From contig OY744465.1 in the NCBI GenBank assembly GCA_963556145.1, positions 4,030,001-4,094,000 of the forward strand: 64,000 bases of DNA. The letters are read 5' to 3'. This document shows, piece by piece, positions 12,818 to 24,802 of the stretch. Numbering within the stretch: position 1 is the first letter of the stretch; every line of letters begins with the position of its first letter. The notes under the pieces are model-generated. The model did not search any database, was not told the origin of the DNA, and saw only the letters and a list, made by a program, of their open reading frames with translations. The translations under genes were made by a program, and so were the position numbers. Source of the DNA: Hygrocybe punicea (taxonomy: Eukaryota; Basidiomycota; Agaricomycetes; Agaricales; Hygrophoraceae).

Positions 12818-13826
12818 GCATGGCCAAACCTGGACCCGGATGGCATCGAACCGTCTCTCCGCGTTTGGTCTGGGTTCAGATGCAGTCTGAACCCCAGACC
12901 GAGGTGGGCTCACCCCATGAGCTCTGTTCTCCTCGCGAATGGCAGGCACGTATCAATTGATATGGCACTACACTTCATGAGGTAGTTGGGCTGCAGGGGA
13001 GCTGTCCGGTGCTGCTGCTGCTGCTGCTGCTGCCACTGTTGCTGTTGCTGCCACTGCCGGTGCTGCTGCTGCCATCACTGTTGCTGCTGCCATTGCCATT
13101 GCTGCTGCCACTGCTACTGCTGCTGCTGCCGCCATTGCTGCTGTCATTGCTGTGCTCCTGCTGCTGCTGTTGCCATTGCTGCTGCTGCTGGCCGTCGTAG
13201 TTGTCGTTGCTGTTGTTGTTGCCACCACTGGTGGTGATGTTGGATGGCTTTTGCTGTTGCCACTGCTGCTGCTTCCGCTGTTGCTGCTGCTGCTGGCCAT
13301 TGCCGTTGTCGTTGCCTGGTTGCTGTTGCCATTGCCACCACTGGTGGTGGTGGTGGTGTTGCAGCTGTCCCGCGCCCATTGGCATTGCATTGGCATTGGC
13401 ATTCATCTTGTGCCAAGGTGGGTGTGGTCGTGATGTGGTCACGGTCGAGTTGCCTGTTGCAAATAACATTAGAAAAATTTGAAACTTACCTTGATGAACA
13501 CAATACAAATTGTGTTGTGTTCAACCCATGTTGAAGTTGCTGTGTTGCGTGAAAGCTACATGGTCACAGCCGGTCACATGATACCGTTTAACACGAAACA
13601 GTAAGTAAAGAAATACGAAAAACAAATAAAATAAATACCTTAAAAATATCCGCGTTCATGGTTTGGATGCGGTTTGGAGCCATTCAGGAAATCTGGCAGG
13701 CCTTGAAACCCGGAACTGAACCCATGGTCTGATTCAGCACTTGGCTGAACTTAGACTGAACCTAGGGTTTGGTTCCGGGTTTGAACTGGGTTCGGCTAGG
13801 TTCAGAACCGAACTACGGCAGCACTA
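12818..13826 (-). mobile_element. TAGTG-class element A1, one end missing
   Basis: Its right end reads, on the minus strand, TAGTGCTGCCGTAGTTCGGT, then many GGTTCAG/GGTTCGG subterminal repeats. It is a reverse copy of most of element A2 (22897-25694). The match covers both flanks of the triplet tract, the block AGGTGGGCTCACCCCATGAG, and the conserved intron-like step before the triplet frame. The left end stops at 12818 without the expected TAGTG end, so about 90 bp of terminus appears lost. It sits inside the pogo element. Confidence 0.7.
13005..13370 (-). repeat. CAG/CTG-type imperfect triplet tract in element A1
   Basis: About 360 bp made of CTG, TTG, CCA and CCG triplets on the plus strand. 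Read on the minus strand it gives frames of N/S/G/T, Q/H/W or A/T, all three open because the triplets are so biased. The interruptions are irregular, so this is not a pure microsatellite. The same tract in reverse is in A2 at about 23380-23760. Confidence 0.85.
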
Positions 13827-14153
13827 GATGAAAATGATAGCAAGTAGGTGCTTATCCGGTATTTTCCCACAACTGTTTCAAGGACTTGTCAGCAGCCCCA
13901 TGTAATATTCTCGCGATTTCTCCTTCGATACTCCACCGATCATCTCAAAATTTTAAATATGTAATGTGTAGTGTACTGTGGTTAAATCTGTACCTCCAGT
14001 TTTTTTGTTCCTTTGATATAGCATTGATAATATTTGAATTTAAAATTTGATGTTTCAATGAGCCATTGATTACTGTACATGCCTTCTGTGTCTAGTCTTG
14101 AGTGTGTACTATTCCTCCCCAACAGAAATGTCACATCTGTGAAAATGGTGTGG

Positions 14154-14524
14154 TAGTGTTGCCATGGCTATGACCGATGTTTTTCAAAAAACTGCCATTT
14201 AAGGCTAGATAAATTAGCTAAAATCATGAAAATATTTGACAAGATAGCTGAAGCCAATGGCTGAGGGGTCACTCAAAGGTTCCAAGGGTTTGGAGTTTAT
14301 ATTTTGGAGTTATTCAAGCATAGCTGTTAGATCATAGCTGGTTACACTCAACATCTATTGCTAAATAACTCTGGAAAATGAATTCCAAACCCTTAGCACC
14401 CTAAAGTGACCCCTCAGCTTTTGGCTTTGGCTATCTTGTTAAATATTTTCATAATTTCAGCTAATTTATCTAGCCTAAAAAGGCAATTTTTTGAAAAACA
14501 TCGGTCATAGCTGTGGCAACACTA
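14154..14524. mobile_element. hAT-like foldback MITE with a perfect 8-bp target duplication
   Basis: It begins TAGTGTTGCCATGGCTATGA and ends with the near-complement, finishing GGCAACACTA. The arms are about 160-170 bp and pair almost throughout. The flanks are TGGTGTGG at 14146-14153 and TGGTGTGG at 14525-14532: an exact 8-bp duplication, as hAT transposases make. The TAGTG end fits the hAT terminal pattern. There is no reading frame. Confidence 0.9.
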
Positions 14525-14629
14525 TGGTGTGGTGTGCAGGCGATATATTTTAGAACCACTGTCACATCAGGGATCTCTGTATTCCCAACTCCACCTTCCA
14601 TCCTCGCCATGGTTCATTCTCATTCACAT

Positions 14630-14784
14630 TGTAGTAGTGGTGCCTGGCATGTCACGTGACTTCACCCTTAGTCAGTAGGCAGTTCCCGATGTAGTAGGAG
14701 GTTCATCTGTCTATCCCATCCACCTTGACCTTTCCACCTGATTCCGTCCCCAATTCTGTGAGGTCCCTCGGACCCACTCCATCA
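14630..14784 (+). repeat. Left LTR of the short LTR element
   Basis: Starts TGTAGTAGTGGTGCCTGGCA and ends CCACTCCATCA. It is nearly identical to 17035-17189. Confidence 0.75.
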
Positions 14785-17034
14785 TGGTGATGAGAGCGTG
14801 ATTTGAGCCACGCCACCAGAGACCACCACACTCCACTCGCACAGAATTTTTTTGACAGATCCAGTGATTTTTGAGAACAGAGAACACCCCCCGAGACCCC
14901 ACCCACACGAGTCCACGCAGCACCCCCATGAAAAACCCTACAGAAAATAGTCTTTGAAAGCCCCACCACCTCGTTCATATCCTGCTACACGCCCCGCAAC
15001 CACCCTCATGACTTTTCACCCATCCTCACCATTCCGCACAGCCACCTCATGCAGCCATGTCACCAGCTTCGCCCACCAAAAACCCACCCAACCATGCCCA
15101 ACCACGGCACCCCATGCTCCTTACAAGACCCCCACGAGGTTGCCGAGCCAGATGATGAAGCCAAAAACGCCGTCGTGCAGCAAGACGCACCCTTGACCTC
15201 ACTGTCCCCGTCTTCCACCTCCTGTTTTACATTCGGACTCCCACAGGTACGCTACTCAACACACAGACACTCACGGCACCCCCGTGTTCATATAGCAACC
15301 CTAAGAGCTGTCCCGTCACCACTTCCCTCGTCCTCACCCTCTGTTTCCACCCCAACCATCCCTTACTGTGTCGCCCAACTGCCACATCACCAAGTCGACT
15401 GGCACCTTTTTCCTCGATCCCATGGGCCCAGCGCAACATGCCCGTGTCGACCTTCTCGCGCGTACAACACCAGCATGGCCCCAACGGCCCATACCCACGT
15501 GAATGACGCGTCCGGACCCACCCAGTGAAATGCAACGACGGACCACATACCCATCCAACACGCAACCCCACGTCGACTCGTTTTATGACCCCACATGCCC
15601 ACTTCCAATGCGATCGACGCCTCCCATGCAAGAACGAGGCGGCAAAGTCGCCCCAACGCAAATAACACACCTCACCCCTCTATACCCCATTTCCACACAC
15701 ACGACCCCACATCCCACACCTGTACATGTTCACACACCACTGCGAGGACCCATCCACGTGATATGGCCACTCCCATCCGTGTACCGAGCAACGTGAGCCC
15801 ATTCACAACACCACCATGGCCATGAACCCCACAACCCCATCCGCGCAACATACCACGACGACCATACCCCAAATGGACGTGTTCACAGCCCCACCTATGC
15901 ATTGTACAGTGGCCCCACGTCCCTCCACATCAACCCATGGCCAACGACCCCCCCACTGACTCCACGTCCTTTTCCACGTTCTACCGCTACTTGTCCACTT
16001 TTTAGCACATTTTCTCAGCTTTTTTCTCACCCAGTGGAAAACTCATTGTTTTTAGACCCCCATGGAGTAGACTAGTTCCTTCTGGTGTTCTCTGTGTTGT
16101 TCTAGTTTGTCCTTTTTGCTTTTTTCCCTCCCTTTGCTTTGTCTGCTCCTTTTTGTTTTGTTTGTCTCTTGTTAGCAACGAGGGCGTTGAAAGGGTGCAC
16201 AGCGGTATTGTGAACAGAATCAAATACCAACTCTACCACAGTGCTGTACGAATTCTGAGGGGTTCAATCTCAATCCAAAAGTTAGTAAAAATACTCAGAG
16301 GTGCTCTGGATAGCTGCGATGATGTTTCCGATGTGCGCGATGTGTGCGATGTGCGCGGCGTGTGCGAAACAGTCGGCGATGTTTTCGGCGTATATATAGC
16401 ACTTTATAGAAGGAATGCAAAGTTTAATAGAGTACAGCGGAGCTATCGCATGGACAGCACAGTAAAGAGGTGATATGATAGACTGGAATCGGGGGTATAC
16501 AAGACGTCTCCCTAGTATGTAAACTATAGGGGGTATTTATGCAAAGTTGGTTGTTAGGACAATACAGGGTGAAGAAGGCAAGACAAATAGACGGTGCGTG
16601 ACGGAACTATGGTGCAATAGGGATGAAATGGAACTGAAACAAAGGTATAGCACCATGCGAAGCAATTTCCAAAATATCTAGAGGATAGGAGCTATAATGT
16701 TTGCAATAAGTGAAACATGTCGCATAAAGACTTCCCTGGAACCGGAACGGAATCGGAATGGAATAGGGTGAACAGTACAAGCATGGGTGATGTCGGAGAG
16801 GCTCGAAATATGTTTCTGAAGGGGGCCGAAGCGCTCCGAAGAAAATCGCCGTAATGTAAAATTATCGCCCGTATCGCGTGCATATCGCAGTCACATCGCA
16901 ATGGAGATACATATAAATCGGGATGTTTCGCAATGAATCGCAGCATGTCTGAGGCTAGAATAGGTCCAATAGAACGTTTCCGTGCTTAGGGACGTGCGCT
17001 GCATATCAGCGTCACTACAGAGAAGGGGGGCACT

Positions 17035-17189
17035 TGTAGTAGTGGTGCCTGGCATGTCACATGACTTCACCCTTAGTCAGTAGGCAGTTCCCGATATAGT
17101 AGGAGGTTCATCTGTCTATCCCATCCACCTTGACCTTTCCACCTGATTCTGTCCCTGATTCTGTGAGGTCCCTCGGACCCACTCCATCG
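17035..17189 (+). repeat. Right LTR of the short LTR element
   Basis: Starts TGTAGTAGTGGTGCCTGGCA. The last base differs from the left copy (CATCG instead of CATCA). Confidence 0.75.
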
Positions 17190-17221
17190 TACAGTAGTAG
17201 AGGTTAAATTTATTAAAAAAT

Positions 17222-17550
17222 ATACTTTTTAGACAGGTGAGTGTCCCATCATCTCACTCCTGCTGCTTGTTTGACAACCTGCTTCTCCAGCACTGCTCTC
17301 ACATTCCCCTCCCTCATCATTTTTTTAACTGGTGTGGCCTTGTCATTATTGATACTCTCATTCCACATGGTGAGAAAAAGTATAATAAAAAACACACTTT
17401 TCAGAGCGGTGAGTGCCCATCATCCACTCCTACTGCTTCCCCTCACTCATTTGACAACCTGCTTCTCTAGCACCACTCTCATGTCCCCCTCCTTCATTGT
17501 TTGGTTATCTGGCACAGCCTTGCCATTCTTCATGCCCTTTTGGCACATAT
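17222..17550 (+). repeat. Diverged tandem repeat, two units of about 160 bp
   Basis: Unit 1 (about 17222-17375) and unit 2 (about 17383-17545) share ACTTTT...GGTGAGTG, TTTGACAACCTGCTTCTC, CCCCTCC and the order of the blocks between them. Both start near an AAAAA(A/T)A run. No gene is visible. Confidence 0.6.
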
Positions 17551-19367
17551 TTGTGGTTGAGGTTGAGAATACAGGTCTTGAACAAGGGGGCAACAGTGGT
17601 TGCATGCTGTTGGGCCCATTGAGTAGTTAACTTGGAATCAATTCAAATGGGTGTTGGGTGGCACTGGCCCATTGGCCATTAGCCATTGATTGCAGATGAG
17701 CAATGACAAAATATCTGCAATAAATATATAAAAATGTGAGTAAATTCAAGCAAGAAGATTTCACATACCTAGAAACAAAATATGAATATGTGGGTGGTTC
17801 ACTAGCAACTTGTTGCAAAGGTGCAACCCTGAACCCTGATGTGTGATGCCCATGACTGAAAAATCACAATTAAACCTTACACTCATCCTCATGCAATATG
17901 CAAGCATTCTGTTGTCTCTCAGGCTGGTATATTCTGGTTTCTATATCTGTCTGTTTCTTGTTGAAAATCTTGCTGGCCTCTCCACAGTCTACTTAATCAA
18001 TCTGACCAGATCCAGGCATTCTGGAACAGAGAGAAAGTGGTGGGAGAAGAATGAAGTCAGAGAACTAAATTGTAGAAGTGACCTGGGGTGAAAACATATA
18101 TTCTCTATCTACTAGAAAGAGTCTTGTGCTGTAGTCTAAGTGTATGCTGTATGTGATAGAGGATATGTGGATTAGGAATCAGGAGTGGAATTCTATGTAC
18201 TATGGATTGGAGATGAGGGGATATGATACAAGAGTATATACATTCAGATTCTGGGTTGTTATATGCAATGCCTCATTGATGGGAGCAATTCTGGAGTCAG
18301 ATTCCAGAGCAGAAGGGTGGAATGGACCATAATCAAGTGGAATCAACTAAAGAGTGTGGAAATGGATGGGAATTATATGGGAAATGCAGAGAATATAGAT
18401 CCACATGAATTGGAGCCTCTATAATGATGTGCAATTGACAATACCTGAACCCATATTACCTGTTTTGGATAACCCATGGATAAACCCATACCTGTGCCAT
18501 ATTTTATAAGGCATAGCATGACTCTACTCATGAGTGTAAGCAGTAAAGTATCATATCAGTTGGAATACACTCATTTTCAGTAGGGTTATTGAACTATAAA
18601 CCCTGGTAAGAAGTTCTTGATATATTGGTATGATATGTCTTTCATCTGGTATGTGTAATCCATCTATGTTGAAATGCAGATGAGAACATCTTAACCAATT
18701 CTGCCATTGAATACATTGGATACTCACAGATCCCATATATGAAGAACCTCAAAGTTGGCAGATGAAATTTTAAGTATTTTATTACTAACAATTGCAATTC
18801 TTGATTTCAGATGATAGAAATGATACAGAGAGACTAAGAATATATTGAGAGGCTTCAGTTGTATTACTTGCAACAAGTAAGGATATTCCATCTAAAGTGA
18901 TATTTTGATTCATACACTCATGAATCTACTCACTCACACTATGCCTTAACACCTTACATATGACAAGGATTTCTGAAACTGCTGTAAAATTTTGCTCATG
19001 ATTTTGAACTAACTAAGAAAATTTTGGTTGAATTGCAGCATTTGATAACTTGTAAAATACAATCCAAATATGAAGTTTTGCCTGGATATATCATGCCATA
19101 AATTTCTGAATTTTGAAACCAGATTTACAACAGTGCAAAATCTTTTCAAATCAAACATTTTACACAATGCAAAATTGACTCCTTTGGGCTTAAACATGGA
19201 TTTTGCATTGGGCAAAATATTTCCTTTTGGAAAAAGTTTGCATCACTGAAAATAGGGCCTTCAACCCACTCAAGATGACAAATAATATCAAATACTGAGT
19301 AGAGTGTAAAATATATATTTAAAAGCTAACACCACAAAGCTAATACCTAAAAGGTTAACAGCTAAGA
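17551..19367. other. Gene-free, AT-rich repeat DNA
   Basis: Frames here are short and have no family signal. I could not define element ends. The stretch 18960-19240 has repeated words such as AAAATTTTG and TTTTGCATTG but no clear inverted pair. Confidence 0.4.
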
Positions 19368-19375
19368 GCTAACAT

Positions 19376-21411
19376 TAGTGTTGTTGACAGAACTCTGCCA
19401 TTTTTCCCTCAGCAATTGCCAGCAGTTGGAAGAGGGGGTTGGCAGAACCTGGTGAAACTCCTATTAGATTTTAGTTGGTAGTACTTAGTACATGTTCGAG
19501 ACTCAATATATCCCACCCCCAAAGGTGCAACCATACTTAAATGGCTTAAAAACATCCAGGTGGATGGCCAACAGCTAAAATTGTTCACAACAATTTTACT
19601 GTACTTGAGAAAGTCAACAACAAATCTCACCACCACTGGTACAAAAGCAATCATTGCAATGACAATCAACCTGGAGTTGCATTCAAGGATGCGACAACCT
19701 TCATGTCAAGCATCTAACTGACCTGAAGAAATGTCCCAATGCTCTGCTGAAATACATTGAATGGCTGTTTTCCAATTTGGGTTGAGCACAAACTTGTCAC
19801 AAAGTGCTAAATGCTGCAACCTCTCAATAGAAACATTCCAAAACCTCAGCAAACTTCATTCTCACTACTCATATCAACTTTATCAAAAGGCCCAGAAAGC
19901 TGGAAGGCCTATCGATAGTCATCATGCACACATGTACTCTCATAGCACTTGTATCAACACAAATACAGCAGCTGAGCTGGAAGCCAACTTCACATGGGTA
20001 CCACCCCTTGTGCCTGAAGCTGAATGTGCTGACAACAACCTTGAGGGCCCTGAAGGAATCACTGATGATGATTTCGAGACAGCCTCCAAATAGTGTATTG
20101 CATGGGTAACCCCCAGGTATTGTACCCATACCTGTACCCAGTCAGTGCCTGTACCCACACCATGAGTACAGATTGTCTCACAGGTTCATAATCATGTATC
20201 CTCAGGTTACCCTGGACCCATACCCACCATGGGTAAGCCACAGGTCTCTCTCACTTGTCACCCTAGGGTTGCATACCCAGGTTACCCTTTGACCTCGAGA
20301 CACCACACAGATGCAGACAATGTCAGCACAAAGTGGAATGGGGATGTGTGGGGTGTGTGGGTGTGCCTGCCCAGTGCAGCATAGTTGGTAGGCACAAAGC
20401 TGGGTGATTGCACTGTTGAATGCCTGGGCTAGTGGATGTGTGGGCTGGTGGACTTGTGCTGGTAGAATTATCAGTGAGCGACTCACCTGGCACCTGGGGG
20501 GTGGTGCACCACACCCCTGGTCTTTCTTCACTTGGCATTGCCATTGTCTTACCCTTGCCTTCACTGTCCTCCTCCTTGTCATTTTTGTCATGGCTGTTTA
20601 CAACATGTAATTTTACTTGCAAATTTCATAAGTAATGAGTTAAAATAGAAATAAAACATGCCTGGCAACCAGGGAGTGGGTGCACCACTTCCTGGTCTTA
20701 CCTCTCATTTGCCATCCCTTTGCCATCACCATCACCATACCCATCACCATTGTTGTCTTTGCAGCTGTTCAAGTTGGCTATGTCTTTTTTTCTTTGTCTT
20801 TTTGTCATTGTAGTTATTGAATCCCTGTAATATATTATTATTGATAAATAACAATGATAAAGAATACAAAGACTTACCTTTAGCAGAGACCAGGCTTTGT
20901 TCTGGTCTCTGCCTTGCCATTGTACCTTGGCATTGTTGAACACAATGTGTCACTCATGACTCAAGGTCAGGTGTCATGAGTATGGGTACAGCCATGGGTC
21001 ACAAAAGTGTGACCTGTACCTGTACCTGAGGCTATACCTGCTGCAAAACCCACAGGTTTACCCATACCCATTGATACACTACTTCATGTTCCAAGATCTG
21101 GAAGAGGAGGTAGCAAGAAGGCTGAATTTCAAGATGGGGTTGGGGATGTTCTGGAAGGTATATGAATTTGCAGAGTTATACCAGATTGATCAAGGATTGG
21201 TACCTACTGCATTTGAAATGGATGTCAGTGTTATTGGGACAATGTCCAATGAAGGGCTGTGGAATGTGAATCAGATTTTGTCATTGGCAGGTATTTGTAA
21301 TATATAAGCCATGTACTGTTTTGCCAAGTTTTTCCACCTCTGGCAATTGCCATACTGCCAGTTCTGCTGGCAGATATATTATACCCCCAACTAGTTCTGC
21401 CCACGACACTA
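19376..21411 (+). mobile_element. hAT-like element D with a perfect 8-bp target duplication
   Basis: The ends are inverted: TAGTGTTGTTGACAGAACT at 19376 and TAGTGTCGTGGGCAGAACT read from 21411 on the minus strand. Further in, both carry CAATTGCCA(G) and TTGGCAGAAC/CTGCCAG motifs. The flanks are GCTAACAT at 19368-19375 and again at 21412-21419, an exact 8-bp duplication. The interior has decayed coding pieces, such as HLTDLKKCPNALLKYIEWLF (about 19710) and an acidic frame ending at 20093; these may be transposase debris but I cannot place them. Element B is inserted at 20091-21081. Confidence 0.85.
20091..21081 (-). mobile_element. TAGTG-class element B, with GGGTA(A)C subterminal repeats
   Basis: The ends are inverted: TAGTGTATTGCATGGGTAAC at 20091, and TAGTGTATCAATGGGTATGG read inward from 21081. 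Both end zones are full of GGGTAACC, GGGTACAGG and their complements (20100-20300, 20965-21075). On the minus strand a coding-like plan parallels element A: an exon containing ACATTGTGTTCAACAATGCC, a GTAAGT...ACAG intron (about 20825-20878), then a basic, low-complexity exon (DKKTKKKRHSQLEQLQRQQW). A clean target duplication is not seen. It lies inside element D. Confidence 0.65.
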
Positions 21412-21419
21412 GCTAACAT

Positions 21420-22389
21420 ATAAAACTAGAAGCCAAGTCTTAATAAAGTAAGTTGGTGCACAGTGAAAGCCAATTATCCCACTACCTTGAGTGGTGTGAG
21501 TTTCAAATCCCTATGCAAAATTCAAAATTTTGATGACATGACAAATCCAAGCAAACTTCCATATTTAGATTGTGTTACAGTTTATAATTTGATTGAATTT
21601 TACATGCAAATTTTTAACAAGCTACCAAATGTTTTGCAACCATTTTTCACAGCACAAAATAGTGCCAGCAGGACCCTGGCTTGTCTGAATGTACAATAGA
21701 TCCCCAATCTGGACAAAATTTTGAGGTTTTGGTCAAAATGTCAGATGTCCATCCAGACATGGGGGGCCAGAAATGTTGGTACAGCCAGATCCACTGTCCA
21801 AACATGGCCATCTGACTTGCAGAAATTGGACATCCTAACCAGGTAATGACCCATGCCAACTGTCAGCAGACTGTATGTATACTACCATATATAGCAACAT
21901 GGCCAGCTCCAAGTGCATGAATCTGCCACAGCAATGCCAAAAGTTGTTGTCATATATGGCTGCCAATTTTGCTCAATCCCTGAAATGACTGCTGTATTCC
22001 AAACAAAGCAGTTAACACTCTTGCCACCCATATGTTTTATCTCTGTGATACCTCCCCACTCATTTCTACACAGATTGGTGTTGAACTTGGAGAAAAGGAA
22101 GCCATTCTCTTTAGGACATTACAAAAGTGCCAAAAAATGTTGGCCAAGGTTGTCAAGGAGCCCTAGAAGTGCAGCTGAAGCCAGGAAGATGAAGTAATAG
22201 ACTGATATTGCATAGATACCCTTAGGTGATGTAAACAATATTTTTGATATTTATGGGACATTTTTAGTATGCTAGATCCATCATCTAGACATATTTTTGG
22301 CATATATGTAGGCCAGATCCATCATCTGGACCCCTGAGCAAAAATTTAGTCTGGACATATTCTTCAGAATTGGGGAAATCGGATCTAAC
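21420..22389. other. Repeat DNA without a gene
   Basis: It contains repeated words of the type CCAGATCC/ATCTGGAC (21690-21850 and 22255-22370), mostly near-palindromic. No gene or element end could be fixed. Confidence 0.4.
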
Positions 22390-23379
22390 ATTTTGGACCT
22401 CTCAGTTTTTGGGTGAAAGAGGTAAGCAAATGCAGCCTTGCCCTGAAACAGCGGCAAGGCCCAGAATTGATAAGTATATACAACACAAGAAGAACTGGTG
22501 TGGTGCTAAAAGATAAAGAAATTGGTAGGGGAGAGGTAAAAAAGGAGGTTGGGAGTGGGAAGTAGTAGAAAGGTCCAAGGTTGTATGAGAAGAAAGGTGT
22601 CCGAGTATAGGCAAGAAACAGTAGCAAAAGGTCCAGAAAAGGAAAATGTCCAAGTGAGTAGGGAGATGAAGTAGTGAACCTGAGAGGGTGATGGTGAGCA
22701 CCAGAGGAGGTCAGCACCAGGCAAATAAGAAGGTGGCTTGTAGCGTCAGATGCTTGCAGACATAGATCTGCCAAGCATCAGAGGCCCACCAGCCAATGCA
22801 TTGGATCGGAGAAGGTGGGATGCCTGCAGAAGCGAGGTCAGTGGCACCACCAGAGCGCAGGGAGTGGCCACCAATGGAGGGATTGGGGAAATAGCATAGT
22901 GTTGCTGTAGTTCGGTTCCGAACCTAGCCAAACCTGGTTCAAACCCCGAACTGAACCCTAGGTTCAGTCTAAGTTCAGCCAAGTGCTGAACTGGACTGCG
23001 GGTTCAGTTCTGGGTTTCCAGGCCCGCTGGATTTCCTGAATGGCTCCAAACTGCATCCAAACTGCGAATGCAGATATTTTTAAGGTATTTATTTCATTTG
23101 TTTTTCGTATTTCTTTACTTACTGTTTCATGTTAAACGGTATCATGTGACTGGCCGTGACCATGTAGCTTTCACACAACACAGCAACATCAACGTGGGTT
23201 GAACACAACACAATTCGTGTTGTGTTCATCAAGGTAAGTTTTGATTTTTTCTTAACTTTACTAATGTTATTTGTGACAGGCAACTTGACCGCGACCACAT
23301 TGTGACCACACCCACCTTGGCACAAGATGAATGCCAATGCCAACGCAATGCCAACGGACGTGGGACAGCCACAACACCA

Positions 23380-23765
23380 CCACCACCACCACCACCAGTG
23401 GCGGCAACGGCAACGGCAATGGCAATGGCAACAGCAACAGCAATGGCAACGGCAACCAGGCAATGACAACGACAATGGCCAGCAGCAGCAGCAACAGTGG
23501 AAGCAGCAGCGCCGGCAGCAATGGCAGCAGCAGCAGTGGCAGCAGCAGCAGCAACAGCAAAAGCCATCCAACATCACCACCAGTGGTGGCAACAACAACG
23601 GCAACAACAACCATGACGGCCAGCAGCAGCAGCAACAGTGGCAGCAGCAACGGCAACAGCAGCAGCAGGAGCAGTGGCAGCAGCAATGGCGATGGCAGCA
23701 GCAGCAGTGCCGGCAGCGGCAGCAACAGCAACAGTGGCAGCAGCAGCAGCAGCAGCGCCAGACAG
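23380..23765 (+). repeat. CAG/CAA/GGC triplet tract in element A2
   Basis: Almost 400 bp of CAG, CAA, GGC, AAC and ACC triplets. It reads as H/Q/W in one frame, N/S/G/T in the next and A/T in the opposite strand. It pairs with the tract in A1. Confidence 0.85.
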
Positions 23766-23804
23766 CTCCCCCACAGCCCAACTACCTCACGAAGTGTAGC
23801 ACCG

Positions 23805-24637
23805 TTGATGCGGTTTCCACATCTATGACCCTGGATAAAGAGATAATAAAAGATGAAAACGTCGCAAAGGTGCGAACGGGACTTGGGACACTCCCGAGTA
23901 TAACGCGATAATGCACGATAATATGCGCGATCAAATAAACAAACGTGGAAAGTCGCGAGATAACGCTATATCACAACGCAGTGATAAACAAGAATCGGAA
24001 GGCTTAGCTGGGTGTCCTAGATGACAGCGCGATATGCAGCGATGACGCGACGAGACGAGGGTTCTACGCTACGACTTAGGTCACGATAGTGGAGAGTGCG
24101 CAACGAGAAAAGACGCAGATTTGAGTAGGAATGACTGGATTTTTAAACTTAAGACGCAAACTAGTGGGGAGGGGAGAACTGGGTTCTTCTTATTTTATTT
24201 TCTACTACAGGACATTTTTTTATATTCTAAAGGGATAGGGGGAAAGGGTGGATGAGTGAAATAGAAATGCAGCGAAATATCGCATGAAAGCGACAAAACG
24301 GGAACGGAATAGCGAAGGATTTGAAATAACGGCGAATATCACATGAAAGTCGGCGAAAAGACGAAGATAAACCGGATGAATTACATTTCTGGTATCGGAC
24401 TCAGTGTCCGAACGTATAGGACATGTTTAACGGTCGTGTTTCAGCGTATTGAGACTGGGCTGCGCGGTTAAGATACAGCGAAAATGTCGCAGTTACGCGT
24501 GCGTCGATCGGCGTAAGTCGCGCAAGTCGCGGGCGGCGCGCCGATGTTTCGCATGTACGCGGGACGCGGAAGAGTCATAGGGAAAGTAGAATTGGATCCT
24601 ATGAGAGATTCCGTGCCCAAAGGGAGAGACTGCGTAT
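23805..24637. mobile_element. LTR-like insertion (833 bp) with 5-bp target duplication
   Basis: Aligning A2 with A1 shows extra sequence here. CACCG precedes it (23800-23804) and CACCG follows it (24638-24642). A1 at the same place has a single 5-bp site (TGCCA on the strand of A2) between the same flanks, TGTAG and TATCAATTG. A 5-bp duplication is what LTR-element integrases make. The insert has no genes and is CpG-rich with GCGATA words, like LTRs of some fungal elements. Its ends do not read TG...CA, so solo LTR is a likely but unproven reading. Confidence 0.65.
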
Positions 24638-24802
24638 CACCGTATCAATTGATACGTGACTGCCATTCACAAGGAGAACAGAGCTCATGGGGTGAGCCCA
24701 CCTCAGAGAGATGGTTCGATGCCGTCCGGGTCCAGGTTTGGCCATGCACCAAACTGGACCCGAAGTTCAGTTCGCGGTTCCGCCAAAAAGGCTCAGAACT
24801 GA

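Larger units (their letters stand above)
10416..14075 (+). mobile_element. pogo/Fot1-like transposon with transposase gene, interrupted by a hAT-like element
   Basis: The ends are inverted: CAGTAATAAATGGCTCCTTG at 10416 and the complement of CAGTAATCAATGGCTCATTG ending at 14075. Both are flanked by TA (10414-10415 and 14076-14077). It is 3660 bp long, but about 1 kb of this is element A1 (12818-13826) inserted near the end of the transposase gene. The internal gene is a DDE_1-type transposase. Its termini resemble those of the three MITEs in this window, so it is the likely source of the enzyme that moved them. Confidence 0.8.
14630..17189 (+). mobile_element. Short non-autonomous LTR retroelement (TRIM/LARD type)
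   Basis: Two direct repeats of 155 bp (14630-14784 and 17035-17189) differ at only a few bases. The left one starts TG and ends CA. Directly after it, at 14785, is TGGTGATGAGAGCG, which looks like a primer-binding site for initiator-tRNA-Met. Just before the right repeat is the purine run AGAGAAGGGGGG (17019-17030), a likely polypurine tract. The 2.25 kb interior has no gag or pol. Its first 1.1 kb (about 14850-15960) is strikingly C-rich and G-poor on the plus strand. No matching 5-bp target duplication is clear. Confidence 0.7.

Noticed and set aside
12986..13508. Several long overlapping frames of C, L, A, Q/H/W or N/S on both strands
   Set aside because: They arise from one triplet-biased tract that keeps most frames open. 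At most the N/S/G or Q/H frame after the intron could be coding; I list the tract and element instead.
21450..21515. tRNA-like stretch ending GTGAGTTTCAAATCCCT
   Set aside because: A B-box-like motif is present, but I could not fold a cloverleaf with acceptor pairing. It may be a decayed SINE.
23119..23828. Minus-strand Cys-rich and Leu-rich frames
   Set aside because: They are the opposite strand of the CAG/CAA tract in element A2.
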